Positions 4,876 through 12,015 of a stretch of 12,015 bases of DNA are shown here, piece after piece. Each line of letters opens with the position of its first letter. Positions within the stretch are counted from its first letter, which is position 1. The position numbers were made by a program, and so were the translations under genes. This DNA comes from an uncultured Tissierellia bacterium (GTDB taxonomy: Bacteria > Bacillota > Clostridia > Tissierellales > Peptoniphilaceae), in assembly GCA_902489145.1 (NCBI GenBank), contig CABTYV010000040.1, positions 1 to 12,015 on the forward strand, read 5' to 3'. The notes under the pieces were generated by a model that was not told the origin of the DNA, searched no databases, and saw only the letters and a list, made by a program, of their open reading frames with translations.

Positions 4876-7790
4876 GGCGTTTGCGCCAGGAGCACGGCAT
4901 GATCACCATTTTCTTTACAGGGCTCTTGTCCCTGCTGCTCATCCTGGTGGCCGTTTTAAGTGACTATCTTCGCGTGGAAGCGGCGCGGTCGGAGATTTTA
5001 ACCGGTTTAAAGCTATCCTCTCGCCTGGCCCTTTCCGGTTTTGATAAGAAATTAGCGAGAGAATATGGCCTTTTTGCCATTTCAGATTTGGAGGTGGAAA
5101 AAAATCGGGTGGCAGAGGCCTGGCTGGAGCGCCTCGCTCCGTCCGAAAATCGAAAAACGACCCTGGTGGTGGAGGCGCGGGCACCAGAGATTCATCCTGT
5201 AGAAGGTGCAATCCTTGCGAAACCGAAGTGTTTAGAGGAGCAGATTGCTTCCTTTATGTCCTGGCAGACTCCTCAGCTTCTTTTCGATGCCCTTTGTGCT
5301 CAGACTCGGATTTTTGAAGGGCTTTCCCAGCTGGGGCCCGTTCTTACGGCCAAGACCGCCTATGAAAAAGGCCTCAAAAAATATCATGATCTTTTGGCCC
5401 AGCTGGGGAAACAAATGGACGGCTTGCCAGTGGTACCAGAAGGCTGGCAGGAAATTCGAGATCAGGATCGTCTTTTGAAAGGAGCCGGTTCCTTACAAGC
5501 GCCATTGGCTCAGCTTCAAACACAATTTCATCAGCTGGAGGATCTATTTTTGACGGCCTCTACGGGAGAAAAGGAGAAGTCAGAGGAGGGCCCATCAGAA
5601 GAGGGGCCTACACCTGCTCAAAAACAGGCCCTGCGCCAGGCCTTTGACCAGGTCAAAGCGTTATTTAGCGAACAGGGCGAGCGGTTGGACCAAACCGCTC
5701 GCTATATCCAGGATACAGGAAGTGCCCTCCAATCTGCCCTAGGTGAGGGGACGGATCTAAAGGGGGAGGCGAATCGCTGGGGAGCCTCGATAAAAGGTCT
5801 CCCCGCAGGATCCTTGGCCAATGCTTATTATGCGGATTACTGGAATAAGACCAGTACAGAGCATTTTTCGGGCCTGGACCAGTTTGCCCAGGAATGGGGC
5901 AGCTTAAATCAGGAACTGAAACAAAAGAAAACGGCCTGGGACCATTTGACCTGGGCGGGGCTATCCATAAAGGAGCTGACCTTCGAGCAATTTTTAAAAA
6001 AGGCAGAGAGTCGAATTCATCAGGACACCTATGCGACTATGGGTGGAGATCAAAAAATTTTACTCAAAGAGCACTGGTTATCAAAAGAGGCGATCCAGCT
6101 GCAAGGCGCCCTGCGTTCGCTCCATCAGGAGAAGCGATCGGGTCTTTTGGAATTCATACAGGCCTGGAATCAAAAGAGAAAAATGAAGCGGGCAGCCAAA
6201 TGGGCGGATCAAGCGGGCATGAGTCATCTGGCCAAAAGTATCAGCGACCAGCTGGGCGCAGAAAAAATGAAACGGTATCAAATGGCCGTCTCCGGCCCCC
6301 AGGCGGGACAAGCTCTACAGCAGGCGATGTCGTTAGGAGGCGATGCCGCTATATTAGAGGGGCTGAGTCAGGGCCTGGAGGCGGTTGGACAGTCGATGAA
6401 GCCGTCTTCGCTCCTGGAGGAAAGTGCCCGACTGGGGGAGCTCTTTTGTTACTGGACAGAGATGTTTAGCCACCGAACCTCTCCCTTCCTGGAGAAGAAG
6501 GCAGGCACGAAGCGCCTTTCCCTGACCGGGTATCCTCTTTGTGAGCGAGCCTACTATCGGGGCGAGCAGGAATACCTGCTTTATGGCCACGATCTTTTGA
6601 CGGGAAATATCAAGCAGGCTGCTCTGGAAATTGCCGGAATGCGCCTATTGCTCAATGCCTGCTACGCTTTTTCTTCTGCAGAACTCTATCAAGAAACGAT
6701 GGCAGCGGCAGTCGCCTTGGCGGGCTGGTCCTCTTTTGGCGTCCCCTTTGTCCAGTCTGCCCTTTTGGGCATTATCGCTATAGGGGAGACGAAGCTGGAT
6801 ATGGATGATCTTTTAGCTGGAAAGGCATTACCGGTTTACAAGTCTCCCACGAGCTGGCGTTTTTCCCTCCACGGCATTCGCCCGCTGGTACAGTCAGCCG
6901 TTGGGGCCGCCTTCGATGGGATGATGCTGGAGCTTGAGGCGGGGGGAGAGGCGCTCATTGACCAGGCCCGGGAGGCCGTCTCAGGCATGAGTCAATCGGC
7001 AAAAGGGCTTGTGTATAGTGCGATCAAGACGCCTGTTTTAGGCTGGTTTAATCAAAAAATGAGCGCCCTGGTTCTTCTGGAGCCTCAAAAAGAAGCAGCC
7101 TCCTGGTCGGCCCTGCTTCAGGAAATGGCGGCAAGAGACTTGCCGGGCCCATTGAAGGCTCCAGTCAAGGATGCGCTCGTAGCTTTGCAGGGGCGGGGGG
7201 CGGACGTTCTTGCTCAATTGACTCGGCTTCGAGAAAAGAAGGCAGCAGCCGGACGTCTCACCGAGGGTGTGATGAAGGAAGTGCAAACCGTGGTGGATGG
7301 GCTAGTGGATCCTCTCTGCCAAAAGGCGGAGGGCGGTATTGCGCAATTGTCCCGGGGCTGGGACCAGCAGCTTTGTGGATTTCGAAGCTTGGCGGAAGAC
7401 CAGGCCAATCAGGCGCTCGCTGGTTTTCTCTCCAAATTCGAAAAAGCCTGGGGAGGCTCGGCCAGTGATCAACCCTTGACCCTGGCAGGAGGACTAAATA
7501 TGGATTATAGTGCGTATCTGCGCCTGTTTTTCTTCTTGAAAATGACGACTGGACAAAAGGATCAGTTATTAGTGCGAACCGCTCAGCTGGTGGATAGCGA
7601 GTGTAGGGGATTGGATTTGACTCAGGCACCGACGGCACTCAAATGGACGGGCCAGGATCAGGTCATTTTGCCGGTCCTGGGTCGCAATCCCATCTGGTCT
7701 GATCGCACCCGATTTGGGTCTGGAGCATGGCCGATTCAGGTGAAGTGGCAGGAGGGATATGGCAGCAAAGCCTGGCAGGTGGCGCCATGA
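4872..7790 (+). CDS. DUF5702-type Tad-locus protein, 972 aa
   Basis: This is a large protein with a pilin-like N terminus, of the kind found beside tadE genes in Bacillota. Residues 1-9 end in Gly9, followed by a hydrophobic helix (about 12-30) and then a region ending DKKLAREYGLFAI, which I recognise as typical of DUF5702. A long helical region with many Q, K and E residues follows (about 80-540), including a low-complexity linker EEGPSEEGPTP near 238. The conserved DUF5702 core then appears: YYRGEQEYLLYGHD near 558-571, a hydrophobic helical stretch, TSWRFSLHG near 658, and MDYSAYLRLFFFLKM near 877. Its role is unknown; a surface or tip component anchored by the N-terminal helix is plausible. 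AGGAGG lies just upstream, and the gene has 4-nt overlaps on both sides. It is the longest gene in the window and uninterrupted. Confidence 0.85.
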   Translation: MRRLRQEHGMITIFFTGLLSLLLILVAVLSDYLRVEAARSEILTGLKLSSRLALSGFDKKLAREYGLFAISDLEVEKNRVAEAWLERLAPSENRKTTLVVEARAPEIHPVEGAILAKPKCLEEQIASFMSWQTPQLLFDALCAQTRIFEGLSQLGPVLTAKTAYEKGLKKYHDLLAQLGKQMDGLPVVPEGWQEIRDQDRLLKGAGSLQAPLAQLQTQFHQLEDLFLTASTGEKEKSEEGPSEEGPTPAQKQALRQAFDQVKALFSEQGERLDQTARYIQDTGSALQSALGEGTDLKGEANRWGASIKGLPAGSLANAYYADYWNKTSTEHFSGLDQFAQEWGSLNQELKQKKTAWDHLTWAGLSIKELTFEQFLKKAESRIHQDTYATMGGDQKILLKEHWLSKEAIQLQGALRSLHQEKRSGLLEFIQAWNQKRKMKRAAKWADQAGMSHLAKSISDQLGAEKMKRYQMAVSGPQAGQALQQAMSLGGDAAILEGLSQGLEAVGQSMKPSSLLEESARLGELFCYWTEMFSHRTSPFLEKKAGTKRLSLTGYPLCERAYYRGEQEYLLYGHDLLTGNIKQAALEIAGMRLLLNACYAFSSAELYQETMAAAVALAGWSSFGVPFVQSALLGIIAIGETKLDMDDLLAGKALPVYKSPTSWRFSLHGIRPLVQSAVGAAFDGMMLELEAGGEALIDQAREAVSGMSQSAKGLVYSAIKTPVLGWFNQKMSALVLLEPQKEAASWSALLQEMAARDLPGPLKAPVKDALVALQGRGADVLAQLTRLREKKAAAGRLTEGVMKEVQTVVDGLVDPLCQKAEGGIAQLSRGWDQQLCGFRSLAEDQANQALAGFLSKFEKAWGGSASDQPLTLAGGLNMDYSAYLRLFFFLKMTTGQKDQLLVRTAQLVDSECRGLDLTQAPTALKWTGQDQVILPVLGRNPIWSDRTRFGSGAWPIQVKWQEGYGSKAWQVAP

Positions 7791-8860
7791 GGCATAGGCA
7801 CTCCCTGGCCCAAGAGGAGGGGGCCATGAGCGTGGAGGCCAGCTTGATGATGGGCCTCGTGGTCATTTTTATGACCTCCTGGATTTTACTGCTTCATCTG
7901 CAGCATATCCAGGTTCGAACCCAGCAAGCTCTGGATCAAGCGGTAATGGGATTGGCGGATCGAATCAGCATGCAGGAGCGCCTGGGTCAGGCAGGGCAAA
8001 AAGTCGAAGCCTTCCTGACCCAGAAGGGCCCAAAATTAAAAGACCTTGCGCCACTGAATCCAGCCGACCAGCAGCTTCTGCAGCAGAGCAGCAGGACCTG
8101 GATCGCTTCCCTTCTTTTTGAGCGAGCTCTGGCAGGAAAGCAGGGCCTATCCCGATCAATCACGGCCTGGTGCGGCCCTTTTCGACTCCAGGCGAGCATG
8201 GAGGAGGATGAAAACCTGCTGTCGCTCACCCTGAGCTATGATCTCCGTTTGCCGGGCCCCCTCTCCTTCCTGGGGCCAAAGGAGGTGATCCAAAATACAA
8301 AAACCGGCCTTTGGCTCTTAACGGATAGCGATCTATCGGGCCGCATTGCAGAAGGCGAGAAGGATAAAAAAGGAGCCTCCTCCATTTGGCAGGAGTCTAA
8401 TTTCTCCCGTGGGAAAAAATTTGTTGCAAAGTATAAGGGAGAAAGAAGCCACTCAATTGCATCTGGCCAGGGCATTGATTTTATCAATGAGCGGGGTGAG
8501 GCGGTGGAGCTTTATTCGCTCAATCTTTTTTCGGCCAGCTATACTCAGGGAAGTGGGCAAGAGGCGGCGGGTTATCAGCTGAAGGAGCAGGCGGTTGAAA
8601 AAAAGCTTGCGTTTTATCTGACGGGCCTCCTCCAACACCTCGCTGAGCTAGGTCCCTTGAAAGGAGAAAATGGCCAGAACCTGGCCCGACCGCAACAGGG
8701 ACGGCTGCTCATCATTCTGCCCGAAGAGGCAAGCTATTTTGCCCCCTCCCTGGAGCAAATTGCCCGAAAGCTGGGTCAGGAAAAGGGGATTCCTATCGAA
8801 TTTCGCTATGATCAAAAGCGTTGGGTGGAGGAAAAAGATGAAAAAATTCAGCATCCTTAG
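7787..8860 (+). CDS. TadE-like protein with unusual C-terminal domain, 357 aa
   Basis: The N terminus has a textbook type III (prepilin) signal: leader MRHRHSLAQEEG, then AMSVEA with Glu at +5, then a hydrophobic helix (about residues 20-40). The middle part, with LSLTLSYDLRLPGPLSFLGP, matches the beta-rich middle of TadE-like proteins in Bacillota. The last 130 residues differ from those I know: GQGIDF (227-232), VELYSLNLFSASY (about 240-252), an amphipathic helix (KLAFYLTGLLQHLAEL), a strand RLLIILP, and a final helix-strand unit ending IPIEFRYD. This order recalls C-terminal nuclease domains of polymorphic toxins, from memory only. The start at 7787 (ATGA overlap, AGGTGG upstream) is preferred to an in-frame ATG at 7727. 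It overlaps the next gene by 23 nt. Confidence 0.8.
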   Translation: MRHRHSLAQEEGAMSVEASLMMGLVVIFMTSWILLLHLQHIQVRTQQALDQAVMGLADRISMQERLGQAGQKVEAFLTQKGPKLKDLAPLNPADQQLLQQSSRTWIASLLFERALAGKQGLSRSITAWCGPFRLQASMEEDENLLSLTLSYDLRLPGPLSFLGPKEVIQNTKTGLWLLTDSDLSGRIAEGEKDKKGASSIWQESNFSRGKKFVAKYKGERSHSIASGQGIDFINERGEAVELYSLNLFSASYTQGSGQEAAGYQLKEQAVEKKLAFYLTGLLQHLAELGPLKGENGQNLARPQQGRLLIILPEEASYFAPSLEQIARKLGQEKGIPIEFRYDQKRWVEEKDEKIQHP

Positions 8861-9734
8861 TTGGCCCCTCTTGTTATTCGTGCTTCTATTTGCACTTGTC
8901 CTTTGCGATTTGCGGTTGAATCAAAGCTTAGCCAGGCAGCGGAAGGAAAAGCAGGAGGAAATGCACATACTCAACCAGGAGGGATTCTATAAGGAAGCTC
9001 TGCGTTTCTATAGAGGACTAGCGGGGCCCCTTCGAGCCCCCCTGGCAGCTGAGCTATTTCGCGCCTATATTGGCAGTCAGTCCCTTGCTCAAGCGAAGGC
9101 GTTATTGGAAGAGCAGCCTGATCTGGGCAAAAATCAAGAGGCAATCCTGACCCTTTATGAGGCTTACCGAAAGGCCAGACAACCGGCAGAGGCTTATCAC
9201 TTCCTTTCCAGCAAAATCAAGCGGGTAGATCAGAGGATCTACCAGGAGGAGATGGAAGGGCTTTTTCAGGCCTACCAGCTTCTCCCGATCTCCTTTACCT
9301 TTTACAAGGGCTGGTTTGAAGGGCTTGCGATCGTAAGGGATCCGGCGGGATTTTATCTGGTCAATGCAGAAGGAATCGCTTTGACCCAGGACCGTTATGA
9401 GTGTCTGGAGCCAGATGAAAAAGGATTTTGTGCAAAGAAAAAAGATCACTGGGTTCAGCTCGACCGAAGGGGACGCCTAAGTGGTCTGCGCAAGGAAGGT
9501 CCATCGACCATGAGAAGGGCGGAGGATTCCTGCGTCTTATCGGTTGAACAAGGATCGTCGCATTATTTTTTCGCCTGGCAGGGAAGGGCCATTACGCAAG
9601 AGCCCTTCACGGCGCTCAGCCCCTTATCCAGCCGAGGAGTGGCTTTTGCAAAATGGCAGGACCACTGGCAGCTGCTCCGTATTCCAGCTTTGGAAAAAGG
9701 CCCTTTCCGATCTCGCCTCAGGCGCGAATCATAG
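8838..9734 (+). CDS. Membrane-anchored TPR-like/WG-repeat-like protein, 298 aa
   Basis: This is a probable extracytoplasmic accessory protein of the pilus operon. A lysine at the N terminus is followed by a hydrophobic helix (about residues 9-23). The segment ends LVLC, which is not a good lipobox, so a membrane anchor is more likely than a lipoprotein. Residues about 40-130 form paired helices of TPR character (GFYKEALRFYRGL, SLAQAKALLEEQP, RQPAEAYHFLSSK). Residues about 155-290 contain WG-like beta repeats: WFEGLAIVRDPAGFYLVNAEG, GFCAKKKDHWVQLDRRGR and GVAFAKWQDHWQLLRI. The start at 8838 has GGAGG (8827-8831) six bases upstream; an in-frame ATG further upstream would lie deep inside the preceding gene. 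It is the last gene of the operon. No strong terminator follows it. The function is unknown; binding of protein or cell wall is inferred from the repeat types. Confidence 0.75.
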   Translation: MKKFSILSWPLLLFVLLFALVLCDLRLNQSLARQRKEKQEEMHILNQEGFYKEALRFYRGLAGPLRAPLAAELFRAYIGSQSLAQAKALLEEQPDLGKNQEAILTLYEAYRKARQPAEAYHFLSSKIKRVDQRIYQEEMEGLFQAYQLLPISFTFYKGWFEGLAIVRDPAGFYLVNAEGIALTQDRYECLEPDEKGFCAKKKDHWVQLDRRGRLSGLRKEGPSTMRRAEDSCVLSVEQGSSHYFFAWQGRAITQEPFTALSPLSSRGVAFAKWQDHWQLLRIPALEKGPFRSRLRRES

Positions 9735-9810
9735 CAATTTCACCTTCTTTATACTAAAATAAAAATAGATGGCACGAGCGTTATTTCTAATCGTTAAAGA
9801 AGGAGTTTGT

Positions 9811-10101
9811 ATGCTGAGCGGGAAGCAAAGAGCCTATCTCCGTTCCCTTTCGAATCCTTTAAAATCGACCCTGATTGTGGGGAAAGATGGAATCGGACGG
9901 GGCACCTTTCAGGAACTAGAGGACCAATTAAAAGCGCATGAATTGGTCAAATTAACTTTTTTGGATACAGCAGGTCTGGATATCGGACAGGAAGTGGATG
10001 GGATCCTCGAACAGTTGGGCGCTGAATTTGTCTCTCAAATGGGGGCTAAGCTGGTGATCTACCGTCCTGCAGATCCTCCCAAAATCCAGCTTCCGCGCTA
10101 G
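9811..10101 (+). CDS. yhbY: YhbY-family ribosome assembly RNA-binding protein, 96 aa
   Basis: This is a small CRM-domain protein that binds RNA and is linked to assembly of the large ribosomal subunit. The whole protein is the domain: MLSGKQRAYLRSLSNPLK at the start, the GxxG loop as GKDG at residues 24-27, a helix, and a C-terminal strand KLVIYRP. Its length is normal for the family (about 97). The start has GAAGGAG (9799-9805) five bases upstream; a further in-frame ATG at 9769 lacks such a site. A TATACT box at 9750-9755, without a convincing -35, could mark a separate promoter in the 76-nt gap after the pilus operon. It begins the yhbY-nadD-yqeK-rsfS block that is widely conserved in Bacillota. 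Confidence 0.93.
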   Translation: MLSGKQRAYLRSLSNPLKSTLIVGKDGIGRGTFQELEDQLKAHELVKLTFLDTAGLDIGQEVDGILEQLGAEFVSQMGAKLVIYRPADPPKIQLPR

Positions 10102-10110
10102 GAGATGGGC

Positions 10111-10710
10111 GTGGTAAAGAGACTTGCCCTTTATGGAGGGACCTTCGACCCGGTGCACATGGGCCATTTGCTGGTAGCGGAGACCGCAGTTACTTTATTT
10201 CAGCTGGACCAGCTCTATTTTTTGCCCGCTTATGAACCCCCTCATAAAACGGGTCGATCGAAACATGCCGCAGATCGGTTGGTCATGCTCAAGCTGGCGA
10301 TTGAGGGCAATCCCCATTTCGCTTTGGATTTAAGAGAAATGGACAGTCAACAAAAATGTTATTCCTATGATACAGTGCGCTCTATTCTGGCCGAGGAGCC
10401 GGACAGAAGAATTTACTTCATCGTAGGCGAGGATTCCTTTATGGAGATTGAATCCTGGTACCACTGGGCAGACCTCCTTGCGCTCGTTCACCTAATTGTG
10501 GCTTGTCGCAGCCAGGTGCCGGGCGATCCAGAAAAAAAGCGTCAGCTGCTCTGTGCCAGGGGCTTCGAAATTTCTCTGATGGAACGGTTCACGACGGCCA
10601 TCTCCTCGAGCGAAATTCGTTCGGAGCTCGCGAAGGGGCATTCCATTCGCTATGCGGTGCCGGACGTGGTGGCCGAGTATATTGAGAAAAGGGGGTTATA
10701 CCAGGCATGA
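10111..10710 (+). CDS. nadD: Nicotinate-mononucleotide adenylyltransferase NadD, 199 aa
   Basis: This enzyme joins nicotinate mononucleotide and ATP to make nicotinate adenine dinucleotide, the step before NAD synthetase. It has the nucleotidyltransferase signature GGTFDPVHMGH at residues 9-19 (His16 and His19 are the HxGH ATP-binding pair), the family segment FIVGEDSFMEIESWYHWADL, and the second ATP-binding motif ISSSEIR near 164-170. All key residues are present, and the length is normal (about 190-215). I prefer GTG at 10111 over ATG at 10105: AGGAG (10100-10104) abuts the ATG with no spacing but is six bases from the GTG. It lies nine bases after yhbY and overlaps yqeK by 4 nt. Confidence 0.95.
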   Translation: MVKRLALYGGTFDPVHMGHLLVAETAVTLFQLDQLYFLPAYEPPHKTGRSKHAADRLVMLKLAIEGNPHFALDLREMDSQQKCYSYDTVRSILAEEPDRRIYFIVGEDSFMEIESWYHWADLLALVHLIVACRSQVPGDPEKKRQLLCARGFEISLMERFTTAISSSEIRSELAKGHSIRYAVPDVVAEYIEKRGLYQA

Positions 10711-11348
10711 ATGAGGAAGCAGCATTTCTTCAGCAGGTAGAAGCGCAATCCCTTGCCTTTCTATGGGAGGAGCCCTACATTCATTGGAATGAAATCCTGA
10801 AGCAGCGGCTTAGCCCGCACCGATACCGCCATGTTTGCTCTGTGACAAAAACGGCGATCGTATTGGCCAGGCGCTATCAGGTATCAGTGGACCAGGCCCG
10901 TACGGCGGCTTTTCTTCACGACTGCGCCAAGCACAATGAAAAATATTATTTTGCCTGCCTTTTGGAGAAAGGGGTGGTCCATGAGCAGGATTTTGTGCCC
11001 TCGCCCTATTTCCATGCATTTTTGGGAGGCCTGGTCGCCTGGCATCTTTATGGGGTGCATGATGAGGCGGTGGTGCAGGCCATCCAGTCCCATACGCTGG
11101 GCTCGGAAGAGATGAGTCCCTTAGATCAGGTTATATTTTTGGCGGACCTGATCGAACCGGGTCGAGATTTCCCAGACTTGGCGATTTTACAAAGGACAGC
11201 GATGAAAAGCCTGGAAGAGGGGGTTTTAAAAGCCTTCGATAATACCCTGCTCTATTTGATTGCGAAGGGCGCCTGGATTCATCCAGAGGCGTTGTTTGCT
11301 CGCAATGCGATACTAAAGAAGGTTCAGAAAGGAAGGAGCAATTCTTGA
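10707..11348 (+). CDS. yqeK: YqeK-family HD-domain Ap4A hydrolase, 213 aa
   Basis: This is a predicted metal-dependent HD-domain phosphohydrolase. The YqeK family splits diadenosine tetraphosphate symmetrically to two ADP. Metal ligands are visible: His42 in HRYRHV, the HD pair at 71-72 in AAFLHDCAKH, later histidines in SPYFHAFLGG and IQSHTLG, and the Asp in FLADLIEPGR. About 35 residues precede the HD core, so the protein is slightly longer than the usual 185-200. Its ATG overlaps the stop of nadD (ATGA), and its own stop overlaps the TTG start of rsfS. Gene order and the intact site make the assignment firm. Confidence 0.93.
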   Translation: MNEEAAFLQQVEAQSLAFLWEEPYIHWNEILKQRLSPHRYRHVCSVTKTAIVLARRYQVSVDQARTAAFLHDCAKHNEKYYFACLLEKGVVHEQDFVPSPYFHAFLGGLVAWHLYGVHDEAVVQAIQSHTLGSEEMSPLDQVIFLADLIEPGRDFPDLAILQRTAMKSLEEGVLKAFDNTLLYLIAKGAWIHPEALFARNAILKKVQKGRSNS

Positions 11349-11746
11349 AGGATCTCGTACAAAATCGAACCGAATTGATGAATCAGTTGATTATGGACCA
11401 GGCGGAAGCACATCTGGGTCAGGATATTCGCCTCATTCCCATGGATCCTCGTCTTGGGATCAGTGATTATTTCATTATTATGACGGCGAGAAATAAGAAT
11501 CACGCCCAGGCCTTGGCGGACTATATTGAAGAGGCTTTGATGAAAGAGCACTTCCAGGTCCGCGCAGTGGATGGATACAAAGAAGGGTCCTGGATTTTGA
11601 TGGATTGCGAAGATACGCTTGTTCACATTTTCACCCAAACGCAGCGTGATTATTACGACTTGGAAGGCATTTGGGATAACAAGGAGGCCCTGAGCGAGCA
11701 AATTCATCAAAAGCAGCATCATAGCCAAGCTAACCTGGAGCGCTAA
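11345..11746 (+). CDS. rsfS: Ribosome silencing factor RsfS, 133 aa
   Basis: This is the RsfS/YbeB/Iojap-family protein. It binds uL14 on the large subunit and blocks joining with the small subunit when nutrients are low. Family segments are clear: GISDYFIIMTARNKNHAQAL, VRAVDGYKEGSWILMD and VHIFTQTQRDYYDLEGIW. Length is slightly above the usual 105-120 because of a hydrophilic, His- and Gln-rich tail (IHQKQHHSQ). The start is an unusual TTG, supported by AAGGAG (11333-11338) six bases upstream and by a 4-nt overlap with yqeK (TTGA). A later ATG at 11378 lies inside the conserved N-terminal helix region and is less likely. Confidence 0.93.
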   Translation: MKDLVQNRTELMNQLIMDQAEAHLGQDIRLIPMDPRLGISDYFIIMTARNKNHAQALADYIEEALMKEHFQVRAVDGYKEGSWILMDCEDTLVHIFTQTQRDYYDLEGIWDNKEALSEQIHQKQHHSQANLER

Positions 11747-11747
11747 G

Positions 11748-12015
11748 ATGAAGGGTCTTGGCCGACAGAAAATCCTCCTGGGTCTTTTGACCTTCTCTGT
11801 TATTTGTTATGGTGCCTGGACCCTGCTTCGAGAGGAGGGGATGGGGCAGAAGCCGGCCCAAGAGCCCCCACAGCGGGAAGCAGAAAAAAGACAGCGCAAG
11901 GAAGAGAGCGGCATAGAGGGTGAAGCGTACTCCTCTTCCGTCCTTTCCGAGGCGGGGCAAGCTCCTGAAGAATCCCGAGCCGCTCAGGAGGGGGCTAAGT
12001 CACGGGCTTCCTCCG
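11748..12015 (+). CDS. Membrane-anchored protein, 5' part only (89 codons, runs off window)
   Basis: This open frame starts one base after the rsfS stop, with CTGGAG seven bases before its ATG, and has no stop before the window ends. Residues 1-7 are basic, residues about 8-25 are hydrophobic (ILLGLLTFSVICYGAWTL), and the rest is a hydrophilic linker rich in E, Q, K, S and A. This is the layout of an N-terminally anchored extracytoplasmic protein. In some Bacillota comEA (DNA uptake receptor) or a LytR-CpsA-Psr gene follows rsfS. The long charged linker would suit ComEA, but no SLBB or helix-hairpin-helix motif is in view, so I do not name it. Confidence 0.6.
   Translation, partial: MKGLGRQKILLGLLTFSVICYGAWTLLREEGMGQKPAQEPPQREAEKRQRKEESGIEGEAYSSSVLSEAGQAPEESRAAQEGAKSRASS

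Noticed and set aside
5894..6469. 191-codon plus-strand frame inside the DUF5702 gene
   Set aside because: It is low in hydrophobic content, rich in G, R and S, has no motif, and is fully inside a well-supported gene in another frame.
7727..7786. 20-residue N-terminal extension of the second TadE-like protein
   Set aside because: The shorter start gives a normal prepilin leader and the same ATGA overlap seen at the neighbouring junctions.
8670..8837. 56-residue extension of the TPR/WG protein from an upstream ATG
   Set aside because: It lies deep inside the preceding gene. The ATG at 8838 has GGAGG upstream and begins a typical membrane anchor.
11324..11728. 134-codon minus-strand frame opposite rsfS
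   Set aside because: It mirrors the rsfS coding frame, and rsfS is unambiguous on the plus strand.
1..12015. CRISPR array, tRNA, rRNA or insertion sequence
   Set aside because: No regularly spaced repeats, no cloverleaf or rRNA-like stretch, and no transposase or terminal inverted repeats were seen by eye on either strand.

Overview
The window looks like chromosomal DNA of a mid-GC Bacillota (Clostridia-like) bacterium. The evidence is strong AGGAGG-type ribosome sites, GTG and TTG starts beside ATG, tightly packed co-directional genes with 4-nt stop/start overlaps, a Gram-positive style Tad/Flp pilus locus with a DUF5702 protein and no secretin, and the conserved Bacillota block yhbY-nadD-yqeK-rsfS. 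I cannot name a genus.

Layout. Positions 1-190 hold a strong, apparently bidirectional terminator and no supported gene. Positions 191-908 hold two divergent XRE-family regulator genes. A short intergenic region between them carries two opposed sigma-A-like promoters and two near-identical 15-bp inverted repeats exactly 30 bp apart, an arrangement like a phage cI/cro switch. Positions 909-1202 form a T-rich stretch followed by a probable structured 5' leader, with three hairpins and a possible pseudoknot directly before the first pilus gene's ribosome site. Positions 1203-9734 are one eight-gene operon for a Tad-type (type IVb) pilus: the CpaF/TadA ATPase, the TadB and TadC platform proteins, a 64-residue Flp1-like pilin, a TadE-like minor pilin, a 972-residue DUF5702 protein, a second TadE-like protein with an unusual C-terminal domain, and a membrane-anchored protein with helical (TPR-like) and WG-like repeats. 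Positions 9811-11746 are the housekeeping block YhbY, NadD, YqeK and RsfS. The window ends inside a membrane-anchored gene of unknown identity that starts one base after rsfS.

How the genes fit together. CpaF would power assembly of the Flp1-like pilin at the TadB/TadC platform. The TadE-like and DUF5702 proteins are probable minor or tip components with pilin-like N termini, and the TPR/WG protein is probably an accessory anchor. The prepilin peptidase (TadV/CpaA) and the localisation ATPase (TadZ/CpaE) are not here and must be elsewhere or absent. Whether the XRE pair controls the pilus operon is unknown: its operator-like repeat is not visible upstream of cpaF.

The points most worth a second look are the tandem operators, the structured leader of the pilus operon, the C-terminal domain of the second TadE-like protein (which recalls secreted nuclease-toxin domains), and the pilin's missing Glu+5.
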